From contig JAGGXB010000095.1 of assembly GCA_021163245.1 (NCBI GenBank), positions 1 to 33,478 on the forward strand: DNA of 33,478 nucleotides, given 5' to 3'. The translations under genes and the position numbers were made by a program. Below the pieces are notes generated by a model that was not told the DNA's origin, did not search any database, and saw only the letters and a list, made by a program, of their open reading frames with translations. This document shows, piece by piece, positions 1 to 7,746 of this stretch; position 1 is the stretch's first letter, and every line of letters begins with the position of its first letter. Source of the DNA: Thermoproteales archaeon (GTDB lineage: Archaea > Thermoproteota > Thermoprotei > Thermofilales > Thermofilaceae).

Positions 1-305
1 ATATATCCCAAAATAAAGGCAACAACTAACTCAATTATAAGTAATTTTTTAAAAATAGACGGATTTTCGACCAATGCCAGTGGGTTTTTATTCATTTTAT
101 TGGGATTTATTCTATCTCCATCCCTATCATATATATTGTTAGCAAGATAAATAGATGACATGTAAATAAAAAACAAGATATTAAAAATAAGAAACCTAAT
201 TGACATTATGGTTCCTGAAACTAAAAAACTATAAATAAAAATGCCATAATATCCTCTCCATTCAGAAATTCTAAAAATTCTTGGCAGCATCATTATCTTT
301 TGCAT
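1..305 (-). CDS. UbiA-family prenyltransferase, N-terminal part (cut by window edge)
   Basis: I read this open frame directly from the sequence. It starts at an ATG (303-305) and stays open to base 1, giving about 101 residues of the N-terminus. The protein begins MQKIMMLPRIFRISEWRG, followed by a hydrophobic helix (about residues 20-55). Next comes an NNIYDRDGDRINP segment, which matches the first aspartate-rich, Mg-diphosphate-binding motif (NDxxDxxxD type) of UbiA-superfamily intramembrane prenyltransferases, and then the start of another helix. The family transfers a prenyl chain from a prenyl diphosphate to an acceptor such as a lipid, quinone or heme precursor. The acceptor cannot be told from this fragment. 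The gene is divergent from the HTH regulator across 60 bp, and the start is probably leaderless. The second motif lies outside the window. Confidence 0.8.
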   Translation of the reverse strand, partial: MQKIMMLPRIFRISEWRGYYGIFIYSFLVSGTIMSIRFLIFNILFFIYMSSIYLANNIYDRDGDRINPNKMNKNPLALVENPSIFKKLLIIELVVAFILGY

Positions 306-365
306 ATATTTTTTATAAGCGAATAATTTTTATATTTTTCTAAAATTAGAAAATATCGAAAATAT
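306..365. promoter_or_regulatory. Divergent promoter with 18-bp palindrome (operator candidate)
   Basis: This 60-bp gap separates the UbiA gene (start 305, minus) from the HTH regulator (start 366, plus). An AT-rich TATA-like stretch at about 326-337 is roughly 25-30 bp from both starts, so one box could serve two leaderless transcripts. Overlapping it is an inverted repeat with perfect 8-bp arms, TTTTCTAA (336-343) and TTAGAAAA (346-353), spaced by 2 bp. A palindrome over the core promoter of a regulator gene is a typical autoregulatory operator position. Regulation is inferred. Confidence 0.5.
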
Positions 366-888
366 ATGAAAATCTCTTTATCCGAAAACGAAAAAGAAGT
401 AATAAACCTAACTTCAAACATGATTTCACATTTCGGATTAAGCGAAGCAGCCAGCCGTATATGGGCAACATTAGTTCTTATAGGTAAGCCTCTTTCACAA
501 AGTGATCTAAAAGAATTAACCAATTACAGTCTTAGCGTGATTAGCACTAATTTATCACTTCTGGGAAAAAATCGGATTTATAAGAAGAAGCGCAAAGAAG
601 GGTAAAAAGAAAATGTATGAAGCAAAAGCTACTCTATTTGATATATTGCAGTTTTTCCTAAGAAATATAACGGGCCTAAAATTATTATCGGTTATATCTT
701 ACCTTGATACACATGTTAACGATTTAAGTAATACATCAAAAATGAATGCAAAAAAGTTACTGAATGAATGCAATAAAATGAAACAAGTAATTCTTCTCAT
801 GCTTGAGATAATTAGGAAAACAAAATATATTTCCTATACAGATATTTCCGAAGTTATAGATATAAAGGAACCAGTTCTGGTTGAATGA
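366..888 (+). pseudogene. GbsR/TrmB-like winged-helix regulator, 1-nt frameshift
   Basis: Two adjacent frames make one protein. The first part (366 to about 569) carries a winged-helix DNA-binding domain: an N-terminal helix, then helices around SEAASRIWATLVL and LSQSDLKELTNYSLSVIS. It then reads into an A6 run at 566-571. Removing one A joins it to the second frame as SLLGKIGFIRRSAKKGKKKM, which restores the expected wing and leads into YEAKATLFDILQFFL and a helical C-terminus ending at 888. The repaired length is about 173 residues, as expected for GbsR-type MarR-like regulators. As printed, the first frame stops at 605, so the product would be only an isolated HTH of 79 residues. It could be a sequencing or assembly indel in the homopolymer or a true mutation. 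The end overlaps the next start by ATGA (885-888). The palindrome at 336-353 could be its operator. Confidence 0.7.
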
Positions 889-1678
889 AAATGAGAATAA
901 TGTTAGCAACCGAATGGCTTCCACCTGACATCGGGGGTGTTGCTAGACATGTTGATGACCTGGCTAAAAAATTATCAGAACGTGGACATAAAGTTGCTGT
1001 TATAACCAGAAAGAAAAGAAGAATAAACAAACATTATGAAGTCTATGAAATAGATAAGCTAAATTATTTACGGATTTTTTCAAGCATTAGGACAAATTTT
1101 CCTATTCGTAGAATCTTAAAAAACTTCGAACCCGATATTGTTCATTCACATCATGCTTTTACTCCTATACCTTTATTTGCTCTTAGAGCAGCAAAAAACC
1201 TAAATTTACCAACAATTCTAACAAATCATAGTGCTTATTTCTACGAGTATATGATCTCGATCTTAAGAAAAATGTTAAATTTATGGGAAAAATTAAAGAT
1301 AAGGAACTACCAGCTGTATACAATAACGCTGATTTATTTGTATTACCTAGTCTATATGGTGAATCCTTTGGAATAGTAGTTTTGGAAGCTATGGCAAGCG
1401 GCGTCCCAGTCATAGTAAGCAACATTGGAGGATTAAAAGAAATTGTGAATAATCCTGTAGATGGAATATTACTTGAGAAAAATGATCCAAAAGAAATATA
1501 CGAAAAAATAATGATGCTTTACAAAAATCCAGATTTAAGAAGATACTTATCTAAAAATGCTAGACGTAAAGTTGAAGAAAAATATGATTGGAATAAAATA
1601 ATTTGTAACATAGAGAAATTATACATGGAAATATTAGAAGAGAAAAAATATCCATTATTATATAGTAAAAATAAGTGA
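885..1678 (+). pseudogene. GT4 family glycosyltransferase with internal deletion and frame change
   Basis: The first frame (885 to about 1250) is the N-terminal half of a GT-B, GT4-type glycosyltransferase. It shows LATEWLPPDIGGVARHVDDL with the glycine-rich loop, PDIVHSHHAF, and PTILTNHSAYFYEY. A second frame (about 1253-1678) is the C-terminal half, with LKKNVKFMGKIKDKELPAVY, ADLFVLPSLYGESFG and the EX7E nucleotide-sugar motif (ESFGIVVLE). The family is usually about 370-410 residues, whereas here the two parts add up to only about 265. What is missing is the inter-domain linker and the first half of the C-terminal Rossmann domain, including the GR...KG region. The join lies at about 1245-1262, also in a different frame. 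So this is either a real deletion that makes a pseudogene or an assembly collapse. Start at 885 or 891; the donor sugar is unknown. Confidence 0.75.
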
Positions 1679-1691
1679 AAAACAACTACTA

Positions 1692-2222
1692 TCATGCAAC
1701 TATATCTAAATATGCCCTGCTCTTAGGATCCAATTTAGAAATATCCTCCACTATATAGACATTACCGTCAACATCATAAATAAGTAGTTTACCGTTGGGA
1801 AGCCATCTCGTACATCTACTCCATGTCTTTATCACGACTACACCTTTATCTGTTTCTATCTCCCATTCATATCTTGACTTGGTAGTATCGAGTTTAATTA
1901 TTCTTTTAATCTGAGGTATATAATATATTATTTTCAAAACTCTTTCTAATCTTTTACGAGACATTCTATCAAGTTTCCTATAATCGGTTAAAATTCCTAA
2001 TTCAGTATCATCTTCTGCAAAGAAAATTATGTATTCAGGATGAGTATATGGAAATGGTCTTCTAGGCTTCACATTACAATATATTTTTCCATTTATTTCC
2101 ATGTTTACAGTATCAACGAAGGCCTCATATACCCTAACTCTTTTTGGATCCAGTATCCTAAGTTGCTTTATCCATTCTTCTATACTTGTCATAGTTTCAC
2201 GTACGAATCTACTTTGCAACAA
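1692..2222 (-). CDS. DUF1854 family protein, partner of the ABC exporter
   Basis: Protein of 176 residues from a TTG start (2220-2222) or 166 from an ATG (2190-2192). The TTG is preceded by an AAGGTGGAAGAGA stretch with a good ribosome-binding GGTGG, and would overlap the exporter gene by 14 nt. The sequence is soluble, mixed alpha/beta, with no signal or membrane helix. Segments such as PRRPFPYTHPEYIIFF, ELGILTDYRKLD and the closing YDVDGNVYIVEDISKLD fit DUF1854. Proteins of this family are known to sit next to ABC exporters, and in bacteria the pair is annotated as associated with cyanophycin metabolism. No cyanophycin genes are visible here. Its role is probably accessory to the transporter directly upstream, with which it should be co-transcribed. 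Family assignment is by recognition of residues and context only. Confidence 0.7.
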   Translation of the reverse strand: MLQSRFVRETMTSIEEWIKQLRILDPKRVRVYEAFVDTVNMEINGKIYCNVKPRRPFPYTHPEYIIFFAEDDTELGILTDYRKLDRMSRKRLERVLKIIYYIPQIKRIIKLDTTKSRYEWEIETDKGVVVIKTWSRCTRWLPNGKLLIYDVDGNVYIVEDISKLDPKSRAYLDIVA

Positions 2223-4419
2223 TCTCTTCCACCTTCTTTTGTTGCTTCAAGAAGCCCTTGAACTGTGACTCGTATAGCTTCTTGTACAAACCATCCTTCT
2301 TCATCAATTCTTCATGAGTCCCTTCCTCTACAATACCTCCTCTGTCCATAACAATTATCTTATCCACATTTCTTAACGTGGATAGTCTATGAGCAATTAT
2401 AAACGTGGTTCTTCCACGAGTTAAGTTATCTATAGCTTCAGTGACCTCTTCCTCGGTGATTGCATCTAAAGCCGATGTCGGTTCATCAAGAATCAATATC
2501 TTCGGATTTTTTAATATAGCTGCTGCAATAGCAATTCTCTGTCTCTCACCTCCTGATAATCTAGATCCATTCAACCCCACATGAGTATCATATGCTTCAG
2601 GCAATTTCATTATGAAATCATGAGCCTTTGCAGCCTTGGCAGCAGTAATAATTTCCTCTAATGTCACATTTTCCTTGCCTAACGATATGTTTTCCGCTAT
2701 AGAAGCAGAAAAGAGTCTTGGATTCTGCATAACTATAGCAACTTGTCTTTTAATAGCTTCAAGCTTAATCTTATTGATCTTTACTCCATCAATAAGTATA
2801 TCTCCACGTTGTGGTTCATATAGTCTCAAAAGCAACTTTACTAAGGTAGATTTACCTGAGCCACTTGGACCGACAATACCTATATGTTCGCCAGGCTTTA
2901 CTTTTAGATTAACGTTTCTTAAAGCGTAATATATACCGTCATATGTAAACCATACCTTCTTATACTCTATATGTCCTTTAAACTCGAAGTCTTGTGCATC
3001 ATCTTCATCTTTAACTTCAAGGTCAGCATCAATTATCTCAAATATTCTTTCACCTGAAATTGTTGCACGTTGCAATACTCTAAGGTTATTAACAAGTCTA
3101 TTTATAGGCTGATAAAATCTCCACATGTAGCTTGTAAAAGCTGTTAAAGATCCTAAGGATAATTCTCCCGATAAGACTTTTAGACCACCAATCCACCAAA
3201 TCAGTAAGCTACTTATGGTAAATGAAAAGCCTATCGCAGGCCAGAACTTCTGCTCAAATTTAAAAACACTGAAATTCATACCGATAAATTCAGTTAAACT
3301 CCTTGTAAATTTTTTAAACATATCTTTTTCTTTACCAAAAGTTTTTACAACAATATTTGATGTAATATTCTCTGTTAATACAGTTATAACATATGACCAC
3401 TTCCTCCAGAGCCTATGATAGTATCTTCTGGAGAACTTTCTGTATATAGTTGTCCCTATATATGAAACAGGTATTGGAATGAGCGCAATCAATGAGAGCC
3501 ATGAGCTTAAAGAAAATAGTATAACTCCAATAAAAGCAATTGTCGTAATATCTATTATAATAAGCCCTAGAGACTGTGTTAAAAATGTTTGAACTCTGTT
3601 CACATCATCAACAATTCTAGAAATAAGACTTCCAGTAGAATATTTATCATAAAATGCCAGCGATAATCTTTGAAGCTTCTCAAACAATATTTTTCTTATT
3701 CGATATGTTAATGATTGATTAAGCTTTAACGAAAGATACCCATTAATAACTCCTAAGATCGTCAAAGTTAAGTTAATCGATAAAAGACCCAACACAATAT
3801 ACATTAAAAGATGAAAATTCTTCTGAGGCACAAGGACTTGGTCAATTAGTATCTTCATGAGATACGGTGGTAATAATCCTATAATTGTAGAGAACATCAT
3901 AAGGGCTAATGTAGCAACCATCAAATGCCAGAAAGGTTTGGCGAAAGATATCATTCTAGCTAAAATCTTCCTCTTACTATTTTTCTTATTTATTTCCTCA
4001 ACCTGTTCTTTAAGATGCTTTCTTACGATATAATAAGGAATCTGGTTTAACGTTAAGTCATTTATAAGCATTATTATTTTTTCAAAATACTTGGCTCGTG
4101 TCCTAGTATAAGAAATTAGACTCTTTATCCCAGACTCTGTTTTTGCTTTTAAAACTAGAGAACCAACATACCTATTTACCTCTACGGACTCTATCTCCTT
4201 TAAAGGAATATTCCTGATAATGTTATTATCTCTTACTATAAGAACTCGCTTATTAGTTAAAACTAAAGTATCCTCTCCATATTTTAAATCGCTAATATCA
4301 CTTTTTATAGAAACAACAACTTCTTCATTTTCTTCTAAAATGTTACTAATTACAGCTGGTAATTCTTCGGTAGACGGAAAGTATTCGATACTTGATTCTT
4401 CATCACCGATTTTAATCAC
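2209..4419 (-). CDS. ABC exporter (fused TMD-NBD) with N-terminal PH-like domain
   Basis: The product has 736 residues from a GTG start (4417-4419). Residues about 35-120 resemble a bacterial PH domain (LVLTNKRVLIVRDN, then IPLKEIESVEV). A type-I exporter membrane domain follows at about 155-455, with six expected helices. The ATPase domain is complete: Walker A GPSGSGKST (517-525), signature LSGGERQR (621-628), Walker B ILILDEPTSALD (641-652) and H-loop His677 (IIAHRLST). One half-transporter per gene implies a homodimer. The substrate cannot be predicted; a PH-like head plus a DUF1854 partner is the arrangement of the so-called cyanophycin-associated ABC transporter. The next gene overlaps its 3' end. 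A TATA-like box lies about 50 bp upstream of the start. Confidence 0.9.
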   Translation of the reverse strand: MIKIGDEESSIEYFPSTEELPAVISNILEENEEVVVSIKSDISDLKYGEDTLVLTNKRVLIVRDNNIIRNIPLKEIESVEVNRYVGSLVLKAKTESGIKSLISYTRTRAKYFEKIIMLINDLTLNQIPYYIVRKHLKEQVEEINKKNSKRKILARMISFAKPFWHLMVATLALMMFSTIIGLLPPYLMKILIDQVLVPQKNFHLLMYIVLGLLSINLTLTILGVINGYLSLKLNQSLTYRIRKILFEKLQRLSLAFYDKYSTGSLISRIVDDVNRVQTFLTQSLGLIIIDITTIAFIGVILFSLSSWLSLIALIPIPVSYIGTTIYRKFSRRYYHRLWRKWSYVITVLTENITSNIVVKTFGKEKDMFKKFTRSLTEFIGMNFSVFKFEQKFWPAIGFSFTISSLLIWWIGGLKVLSGELSLGSLTAFTSYMWRFYQPINRLVNNLRVLQRATISGERIFEIIDADLEVKDEDDAQDFEFKGHIEYKKVWFTYDGIYYALRNVNLKVKPGEHIGIVGPSGSGKSTLVKLLLRLYEPQRGDILIDGVKINKIKLEAIKRQVAIVMQNPRLFSASIAENISLGKENVTLEEIITAAKAAKAHDFIMKLPEAYDTHVGLNGSRLSGGERQRIAIAAAILKNPKILILDEPTSALDAITEEEVTEAIDNLTRGRTTFIIAHRLSTLRNVDKIIVMDRGGIVEEGTHEELMKKDGLYKKLYESQFKGFLKQQKKVEEIVAK

Positions 4420-4466
4420 CTTTTATTCAAATTAACATATAACACTTTGGCTAGACAATATACTGA

Positions 4467-4478
4467 TATTTAAATTTA
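4467..4478 (-). promoter_or_regulatory. TATA-box candidate for the ABC exporter operon
   Basis: Read on the minus strand this AT-only stretch contains TTTAAATA, centred about 53 bp upstream of the GTG start at 4419. Transcription would begin near 4445 and leave a leader of about 25 nt. It is supported only by composition and spacing. Confidence 0.4.
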
Positions 4479-4521
4479 TCTTCGTATTCCGTAATAAAAT
4501 AAAATATTTTTAAAAGATTTT

Positions 4522-4622
4522 TAGAAGTGTTAAATTTGCAACTTCTTATTCCCATTTGTTCAAAAAACTATTGTATTATTATTAAACAATACTCATTTGT
4601 TAGATGAATTTTTACACTTCTA
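4522..4622. repeat. Nested inverted/direct repeats in the intergenic region
   Basis: The outer arms TAGAAGTGT (4522-4530) and ACACTTCTA (4614-4622) are a perfect 9-bp inverted repeat. Inside lies a shorter hairpin, TATTGT (4569-4574) with ACAATA (4586-4591). Two direct copies of CATTTGTT (4553-4560 and 4594-4601) flank that inner hairpin. This could be a regulator-binding array or a structured untranslated or small RNA. In sequence this AT-rich, chance is a serious alternative. Confidence 0.35.
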
Positions 4623-4807
4623 TATATATTTTATGCATATTATTTTTATAGAACCTATAGTCTTGCTTTCCCATATTTTTAATATAATCATTGTAACACG
4701 TTATTTTTTGAGTATTTTTATACATCTAAAACAAAGATTTTTGACACAACCATGTTAAAAAATCAAAAATATTTTCGTAAAAAATTAAAAAATCATGTAT
4801 AATAACT

Positions 4808-4832
4808 AATTTTCGGACGAAAATTTTATAAT
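4808..4832 (+). promoter_or_regulatory. Promoter of BMP importer with upstream palindrome
   Basis: The perfect inverted repeat AATTTTCG (4808-4815) and CGAAAATT (4818-4825), with a 2-bp centre, runs directly into a TATA-like TTTTATAAT (4824-4832). The box is about 35 bp before the ATG at 4863, so the transcript would have a leader of roughly 10 nt. A palindrome overlapping the BRE/TATA position is where archaeal repressors or activators commonly bind. Function is inferred. Confidence 0.5.
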
Positions 4833-4862
4833 GTATATTCGTAATTGCGATATTGTGAGACC

Positions 4863-6149
4863 ATGGCAAATAAAAATACGACTATACTTATTGTGGCTTT
4901 TATAGTTGGCTTATTAGTAGGTACAGCTATTGGATATTTCATTCCTAACCCAGGCACTGTACCTAAATCAGAATATGATAATTTAAAAAATCAATTACAA
5001 GAAAAAGAAGCCTTAATTAGCCAACTCCAAGACAAACTAAGCAAATTGGAAGGGAAAAAAATTAAAGCAGCCTTCATCTATGTTGGCCCAATTGGAGATT
5101 ATGGTTGGACGCATGCTCACGATGTTGGAAGAAGATATGTCGACCAAAAATTTGACTGGCTAGAAACAGCATACGCTGAAAGCGTTCCAGAATCAGACGC
5201 TGCAAGGTATATAGAGAGATTTATAAAAGAAGGTTATAACGTTATATTTACTACTTCATTTGGATACATGGATCCAACGATCGACTTATCTAAGAAATAT
5301 CCAAATGTATTATTCTTCCACTGCTCCGGATATAAAAGATCAAAGAACGTAGGAACATACTTCGCAGAATTTTATCAAATCTACTACCTGAATGGATTAA
5401 TGGCCGGTGCCCTAACAAAGACAAACAAAGTTGGATATGTCGCAGCTTATCCTATCCCCGAGGTTGTGAGACATATTAATGCGTTCGCTCTCGGAGTAAA
5501 AGAAGTTAATCCAAATGCTAAGGTTTATGTAAGATGGATCTTCAGCTGGTTTGATCCAAATAAAGCCAAAGAAGCTGCAGAAGCATTGATAAGCGAAGGA
5601 GTTGATACATTAGCATTCACCGAGGATTCACCGACGGTTGTTCAAGTAGGACAACAACATACTAAGGAAGGAAAACAGATATACACATTCGCTCATTATA
5701 GTCCAATGCTTAAATATGGACCAGACACAGTAGTAAGTGGACAACTTGTTCACTGGGAGATAATTTATCAAGATATCCTAATGAAAATATATTTAGGTAT
5801 CTATAATAATACAAACCTCCAGAATGTTGATTACTGGTGGATGCTTAGAGAAGGCGCAGTAGAGCTAGGCGCTGACTTTGGTGTTCCTATAAATCCAAAA
5901 TTCGTTCCAGAACTAAAGAATAAAGTTTTAGATCATCCACAGTTTGGTAAAATAAGCGTATATGATCTCGTTATGAAAAGATTAGCCCAAATGAAAGAAG
6001 AAACAGTTCTCTTTGATCCATTTACAGGACCTATAAAGGATCAAAATGGCGTTCTTAAAATACCTGCAGGCGAAAGAGCAAGTCATGACTTACTATGGTC
6101 AATACAATGGTTTGTCGATAACGTTGTAGGAGAAATACCAAAACAATAA
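4863..6149 (+). CDS. BMP/PnrA-family substrate-binding protein of ABC importer
   Basis: The product has 428 residues from the ATG at 4863. An in-frame TTG at 4845 is possible but would place codons right at the expected transcription start. Residues about 6-26 form a membrane anchor (ILIVAFIVGLLVGTAIGYFI), with no lipobox cysteine. Residues about 35-65 form a heptad-like coiled coil (LKNQLQEKEALISQLQDKL). After that comes the BMP (basic membrane protein, Med/PnrA) fold, with KAAFIYVGPIGDYGWTHAHD, VIFTTSFGYMD, GLMAGALTKTNKVGYVAAYP and TLAFTEDSPTVV. The family binds nucleosides and feeds RbsA/NupO-like importers. Here the protein would be displayed on the outer face of the membrane on a stalk. 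It is the first gene of a four-gene importer operon, separated from the ATPase by a T-rich tract. Confidence 0.9.
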   Translation: MANKNTTILIVAFIVGLLVGTAIGYFIPNPGTVPKSEYDNLKNQLQEKEALISQLQDKLSKLEGKKIKAAFIYVGPIGDYGWTHAHDVGRRYVDQKFDWLETAYAESVPESDAARYIERFIKEGYNVIFTTSFGYMDPTIDLSKKYPNVLFFHCSGYKRSKNVGTYFAEFYQIYYLNGLMAGALTKTNKVGYVAAYPIPEVVRHINAFALGVKEVNPNAKVYVRWIFSWFDPNKAKEAAEALISEGVDTLAFTEDSPTVVQVGQQHTKEGKQIYTFAHYSPMLKYGPDTVVSGQLVHWEIIYQDILMKIYLGIYNNTNLQNVDYWWMLREGAVELGADFGVPINPKFVPELKNKVLDHPQFGKISVYDLVMKRLAQMKEETVLFDPFTGPIKDQNGVLKIPAGERASHDLLWSIQWFVDNVVGEIPKQ

Positions 6150-6174
6150 TTCTCACTATAAAATTTATAAATAA

Positions 6175-6191
6175 TTTTTTATTTTTCTTTT
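6175..6191 (+). terminator. T-rich tract after the binding-protein gene (partial terminator candidate)
   Basis: The non-template strand reads six T, A, five T, C, four T, beginning 25 nt after the stop of the binding-protein gene and inside the importer operon. Archaeal transcription ends on T-tracts without needing a hairpin. A leaky terminator here would leave more binding-protein mRNA than ATPase or permease mRNA, the usual stoichiometry for importers. Inference from composition only. Confidence 0.45.
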
Positions 6192-6217
6192 AATAATCTC
6201 TACCCAAGGTATAAGTT

Positions 6218-7744
6218 ATGACAAGCGACAACATCATTCTAGAGACAAGAAATATAACAAAGTTTTTTCCACCGAACATTTATGCTAATTATAAAATTAA
6301 CTTTAATTTAAAAGAGGGAGAGATACACGCGTTACTAGGGGAAAATGGAGCGGGAAAAACAACATTGATGAGAATTCTTTTCGGGGAACTTACACCAGAC
6401 GAAGGTGAAATATACATAAAGGGTAAGAAAGCACGTATAAAATCACCTAGAGATGCTATTTCATATAAGATATGGATGGTTCATCAACATTTTAGGCTTG
6501 TTGAAAATCTTACGGTTACAGAAAATATAGCACTGGGTTTGGCTAACAAAATAATTCATCCTGAAAAAGAAGTAGAAAGTAAAATAAAAGAGATAATGGA
6601 AACATATGAACTTAGAGTGGATATTAATGCTAAAATATGGCAACTTTCAACTGGCGAAAAACAGAGAGTTGAAATACTAAAAGCACTCTATGCAGGTTCT
6701 AAAATTTTAATTTTAGATGAACCTACATCTGTTTTAACTCCTCTCGAAAGAGAACGATTCTTTAAAGTTTTGAAAAAACTAAAGGAAAATAGGACGTCAA
6801 TAATATTTATAACACATAAACTTGATGAAGCTATGAAAAGCGACAGAATCACAGTTCTTCGCAAAGGTAAATTGATAGCTACAGTATATCCTTATGAAAT
6901 AGATAAAAATGAACTTGTTAAGATGATGATAGGAAAAAACATATCTTTTTTAACAACAAAGAATAAAAGAAGTATTTCGAACAAAAAGGTTCTTAATGTT
7001 AAAAATTTATGGGTGTTGGGAGATAGGGGTGTTTATGCTGTTCAAGGAGCAACATTCGAATTAAAAGAAGGAGAAATATTGGGAATAGCTGGTGTTGCTG
7101 GAAATGGTCAAAAGGAATTAGCCGAAGCTATTGTAGGATTAAGACCTATATCAAAGGGCGAGATATATATTTGTGAAAAGAATATTACTAACAAACCTAC
7201 AAGATTTATATACGATAATGGAGTAGCGTTTATACCCGAGGATAGAATAGGGACAGGTGTAATTATTGATTTATCAGTAATTGATAATTTTATACTTAAA
7301 ACATATTATCTACCCGAATATACAAAGCATAAGATCTTTATACAATATAATAAATTTTTGAATACCTTTAACGATGCAGTTAAAAAATATGGAATTATTG
7401 TCCCGAATCCTTATTTTCCAGTTAAGACATTGTCTGGCGGAAACATACAGAAGCTTATACTTGCCCGAGAGCTTTCTAAAAAACATAAGTTAATCATAGC
7501 ACTTCATCCCACGTATGGCTTGGATGTAGCTACGACAAATGCAGTTAGGAAAACGTTATTAGAGGAAAGTATGAGAGGAACATCTATATTGCTTATTTCT
7601 GAAGATTTAGAGGAAATATTTTTATTGAGTGATAAGATAGCAGTAATGTATCGAGGAAAGATAGTAGGAGTATTTGAAAAAGAAAAAGCAGATTTACACA
7701 CTATAGGTTTGTTGATGGCTGGTGAAGAAATTAGAGGTGCATAA
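6218..7744 (+). CDS. Double-domain ABC ATPase of nucleoside-type (BMP) importer
   Basis: The protein has 508 residues with two nucleotide-binding domains, as in RbsA/YufO-type ATPases. The first domain is canonical: Walker A GENGAGKTT (41-49), LSTGEKQR signature (143-150), Walker B ILILDEPTSVLTPLE (163-177) and a THKLDEA H-loop. The second (from about residue 255) has the degenerate Walker A GVAGNGQKEL, typical of the family's non-hydrolysing half. It also has an LSGGNIQK signature and ALHPTYGLD in place of the usual AQPTRGLD. The gene follows the binding protein after 68 bp and is separated by 2 bp from the first permease gene, so translation of the two should be coupled. It supplies energy for import across the cytoplasmic membrane. 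Confidence 0.93.
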   Translation: MTSDNIILETRNITKFFPPNIYANYKINFNLKEGEIHALLGENGAGKTTLMRILFGELTPDEGEIYIKGKKARIKSPRDAISYKIWMVHQHFRLVENLTVTENIALGLANKIIHPEKEVESKIKEIMETYELRVDINAKIWQLSTGEKQRVEILKALYAGSKILILDEPTSVLTPLERERFFKVLKKLKENRTSIIFITHKLDEAMKSDRITVLRKGKLIATVYPYEIDKNELVKMMIGKNISFLTTKNKRSISNKKVLNVKNLWVLGDRGVYAVQGATFELKEGEILGIAGVAGNGQKELAEAIVGLRPISKGEIYICEKNITNKPTRFIYDNGVAFIPEDRIGTGVIIDLSVIDNFILKTYYLPEYTKHKIFIQYNKFLNTFNDAVKKYGIIVPNPYFPVKTLSGGNIQKLILARELSKKHKLIIALHPTYGLDVATTNAVRKTLLEESMRGTSILLISEDLEEIFLLSDKIAVMYRGKIVGVFEKEKADLHTIGLLMAGEEIRGA

Positions 7745-7746
7745 CA

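Larger units (their letters stand above)
4420..4862. other. Long divergent intergenic region, no gene seen
   Basis: This is the only gene-free stretch in the window longer than 300 bp. It lies head-to-head between the ABC exporter and the BMP importer. It is almost pure AT with many short stops, and I find no convincing ORF or tRNA-like structure. It holds the exporter TATA candidate (4467-4478), a nested set of inverted and direct repeats (4522-4622), and the importer promoter with an adjacent palindrome (4808-4832). Confidence 0.6.

Noticed and set aside
560-575. Programmed ribosomal -1 frameshift at the A6 run in the HTH gene
   Set aside because: The downstream frame is reached by a +1 (or -2) change, not -1, and no slippery heptamer with downstream structure is visible.
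4845-4862. TTG at 4845 as the start of the BMP binding protein
   Set aside because: It adds six residues in front of a normal anchor, and lies close to the expected transcription start downstream of the TATA at 4824-4832. The ATG at 4863 fits better.
4420-4862. tRNA or C/D-box small RNA in the long intergenic gap
   Set aside because: I saw no GC-rich cloverleaf and no paired C (TGATGA) and D (CTGA) boxes. This negative is by eye only.
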